Positions 61,826 to 64,000 of a stretch of 64,000 nt of DNA are shown here, piece after piece; position 1 is the stretch's first letter, and each line of letters starts with the position of its first letter. This DNA comes from Perlabentimonas sp964490015 (GTDB lineage: Bacteria > Bacteroidota > Bacteroidia > Bacteroidales > Tenuifilaceae). The stretch lies in contig CAZBBA010000014.1 of NCBI GenBank assembly GCA_964490015.1, positions 1 through 64,000 on the forward strand. The letters are read 5' to 3'. Below the pieces are notes generated by a model that searched no databases, was not told the DNA's origin, and was given only the letters and a program-made list of their open reading frames with translations. A program made the translations under genes and the position numbers.

Positions 61826-64000
61826 ATGAGCGCTTACAAACGTTACCTAATCACTTCGGCCTTGCCCTACGCCAACGGCCCCATTCACATTGGACACCTA
61901 GCAGGTGTTTACATCCCGTCGGATATCTACACCCGCTACCTGCGAATGAAGGGGATGGATGTGGTTTCGGTTTGTGGCTCCGACGAGCATGGCGTTCCCA
62001 TTACCATAAAAGCCCGTCAGGAAGGGGTTTCTCCACAGGATGTGGTGGATAAGTACCACGCAATCATCAAAAAATCCTTTGAGGATTTTGGAATTGCCTT
62101 CAATATCTACTCGCGTACATCATCCAAAACGCATCACCAGCACTCGGCCGAGTTTTTTAAAATTTTACATCAGAAAGGTGAATTTATTGAAAAAACCACT
62201 GAGCAGTACTACGACCCTGAGGTTAATCAGTTCCTTGCCGACAGGTATATTACCGGAACCTGCCCACACTGTTCCAACGAGAATGCCTATGGCGATCAGT
62301 GCGAGAAGTGTGGTACAAGTCTAAATGCCACCGATTTGATAAACCCAAAATCGACGCTAAGCGGTGTGGCTCCTGTGCTAAAACCCACAAAACACTGGTT
62401 TTTACCATTGGATAAGTACCAGGGATTTTTGGAGAAATGGATTCTTGAGGATCACAAGGAGTGGAAGGTTAACGTTTACGGGCAGTGCAAAAGCTGGCTC
62501 GATCACGGACTGCAGCCTCGTGCCGTTAGCCGCGACCTCGACTGGGGCGTTCCCGTTCCCGTTGAGGGTGGCGAGGGCAAGGTGCTATACGTTTGGTTCG
62601 ATGCACCTATTGGTTACATATCGGCAACCAAGGAGCTAACTCCTGAGTGGGAAAAGTACTGGAAAGACCCCGAAACGCGAATGATCCATTTTATCGGTAA
62701 GGACAATATAGTTTTCCATTGCATTGTTTTCCCCGCCATGCTTAAGGCCGAGGGCAGCTACATACTGCCCGAAAATGTGCCCGCCAACGAGTTTTTGAAC
62801 CTTGAGGGCGATAAAATTTCCACCTCGCGCAACTGGGCAGTATGGTTGCATGAATACCTCAATGAGTTTCCGGACAAGCAGGATGTTCTGCGCTACACCT
62901 TAACGGCCAATATGCCCGAGACCAAAGACAATGACTTTACCTGGAAAGATTTTCAGGCACGCAACAACAGCGAGCTGGTGGCAATTCTCGGAAACTTTGT
63001 GAACCGCGCCCTAGTGCTAACGCAAAAGTATTATGATGGGAAAATTCCTGCCATAGGCGAGCCTACCGACTACGACCGCGAAACCCTAGCCGAGCTTCCC
63101 AAGCTAAAGGATGGAATAGAGAAAAACCTGGAGGTTTTCCGTTTCCGCGATGCCCTTCGCGAAGCCATGAATGTGGCTCGACTTGGCAATAAGTACCTGG
63201 CCGACACTGAGCCCTGGAAGCTGATCAAAACCGACCCCGACAGGGTTGCCACAATTATGAATATATCGCTCCAGATATGCGCTAATATTGCCATTCTGGC
63301 CGAGCCATTTTTGCCCTTCACCACCGATAAACTAAGCCAAATGCTCAATGTAAATGCGCTGGGTTGGGAAAATGGGGGCAAATTCGATTTGCTGGCAGCG
63401 GGTCATCAAATTGGGGAGCCATCGCTGCTCTTCGAGAAGATTGAGGATGATGTGATTGAGAGTCAGCTGGCCAAACTACAGGCAACAAAAAAGGCGAATG
63501 NNNNNNNNNNNNNNNNNNNNNNNNNNNNNNNNNNNNNNNNNNNNNNNNNNNNNNNNNNNNNNNNNNNNNNNNNNNNNNNNNNNNNNNNNNNNNNNNNNNN
63601 GATGATGTGATTGAGAGTCAGCTGGCCAAACTACAGGCAACAAAAAAGGCGAATGAGGCCAAGGCAAAGCCTGTCAACCCTCAAAAGGAGATTATAACCT
63701 ACGAGGATTTTATGCGCATGGATATCCGTACTGCAACTGTTCTGGCTGCCGAAGTGGTTCCCAAAACCCAAAAGTTGCTTAAACTCGATATTGATACCGG
63801 AATAGATAAGCGAACCATAGTATCGGGCATTGCAGAGTACTTTAAGCCCGAGGAGGTAGTAGGCCGCCAGGTTTGCGTGCTGGTAAACCTTGAGCCAAGG
63901 AAAATCCGTGGTATCGAATCGCACGGGATGATCCTGATGGCGCAAAATGCTGATGGAAGCCTCCGCTTTGTTCAGCCCAACGAAACGGTAAACAACGGTT
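61826..64000 (+). CDS. metG: Methionyl-tRNA synthetase (interrupted by scaffold gap, 3' end beyond window)
   Basis: A class I synthetase charging tRNA-Met. The HIGH motif is in ALPYANGPIHIGH, and the zinc knuckle is CPHCSNENAYGDQCEKC. The KMSKS loop reads KISTSRNWAVW. The C-terminal tRNA-binding (EMAP/Arc1p-like) domain begins near EIITYEDFMRMDIRTA and continues to the window edge. The frame appears broken at a run of 100 N (63501-63600), after which it continues in another frame. Removing 63501-63655 (the N-run plus the second copy of a 55-base duplicate) rejoins it perfectly as ATKKANEAKAKP. So the gene is intact in the organism. Start at ATG 61826; longer upstream frames run into ldcA. Confidence 0.95.
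63446..63655. other. Scaffold gap of 100 N flanked by an exact 55-base duplicate
   Basis: 63446-63500 and 63601-63655 are identical over 55 bases. The N-run between them is exactly 100. This is typical of two contigs ending in a shared k-mer that the scaffolder failed to merge. Confidence 0.95.

Noticed and set aside
63501..63600. metG as a truncated or frameshifted pseudogene
   Set aside because: The break coincides with a scaffold gap bounded by an exact 55-base duplicate; merging the copies restores the frame.

Overview
This window looks like a chromosomal scaffold from a Bacteroidota bacterium, probably class Bacteroidia. Four signs support this. TAnnTTTG-type -7 promoter elements sit upstream of many genes. 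Several secreted proteins end in type IX secretion (T9SS) type A sorting domains. A gliding-motility lipoprotein (GldH) is encoded. There are many lipoproteins, TonB-type receptors and outer-membrane beta-barrels. Genus cannot be fixed from the sequence alone. No rRNA, tRNA, CRISPR array, insertion sequence or prophage was recognised.

Layout. 1-129 is the tail of an unidentified gene with a strong terminator. 164-6316 (minus) is a five-gene envelope operon: small T9SS protein, beta-barrel, secreted fibre-like protein with a peptidase-G2-like segment, FISUMP-domain lipoprotein, and a LuxE-like acyl-activating enzyme. 6602-13448 is housekeeping: pgk, then holB, ricT-like and gldH, then trmB with an alkyltransferase-like gene, then an Mrp/ApbC ATPase with a NifU C-terminal protein. 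speA follows at 13518-15410. 15576-22308 holds two divergent T9SS-exported proteases (S1-type and subtilase) and a beta-barrel. 22446-24589 is lolD, a TIGR02757 gene and trmN6. 24650-31467 carries an aminotransferase, a DUF1573 protein, a pair of lipoproteins (LPP20-like and CsgG/LpoB-like with TPR) and a zincin lipoprotein. valS is at 31542-34169. 34309-35351 contains a degraded beta-barrel gene and an unexplained structured intergenic element.

35352-38570 encodes two uncharacterised envelope proteins and an OsmC-family protein. 38689-46049 is a metal-efflux island: His-rich exported protein, RND adaptor, CusA/CzcA pump, TolC-like channel, Cys-bearing CDF-like transporter and a tiny winged-helix protein. 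46224-49120 has an S9 peptidase and TcdA. 49256-53312 is a complete methylmalonyl-CoA epimerase and sodium-pumping decarboxylase operon. nth follows. 54099-58888 is a candidate sensory module: TonB-dependent receptor, YfiR-like periplasmic protein and a methyl-accepting chemotaxis protein. The window ends with cysS, an LD-carboxypeptidase and metG. metG is interrupted by a 100-N scaffold gap flanked by an exact 55-base duplication, which is an assembly artefact.

The two most interesting items are the receptor/YfiR/MCP module and the structured element at about 35052-35155. The LuxE-like enzyme closing a surface-protein operon is also unusual.
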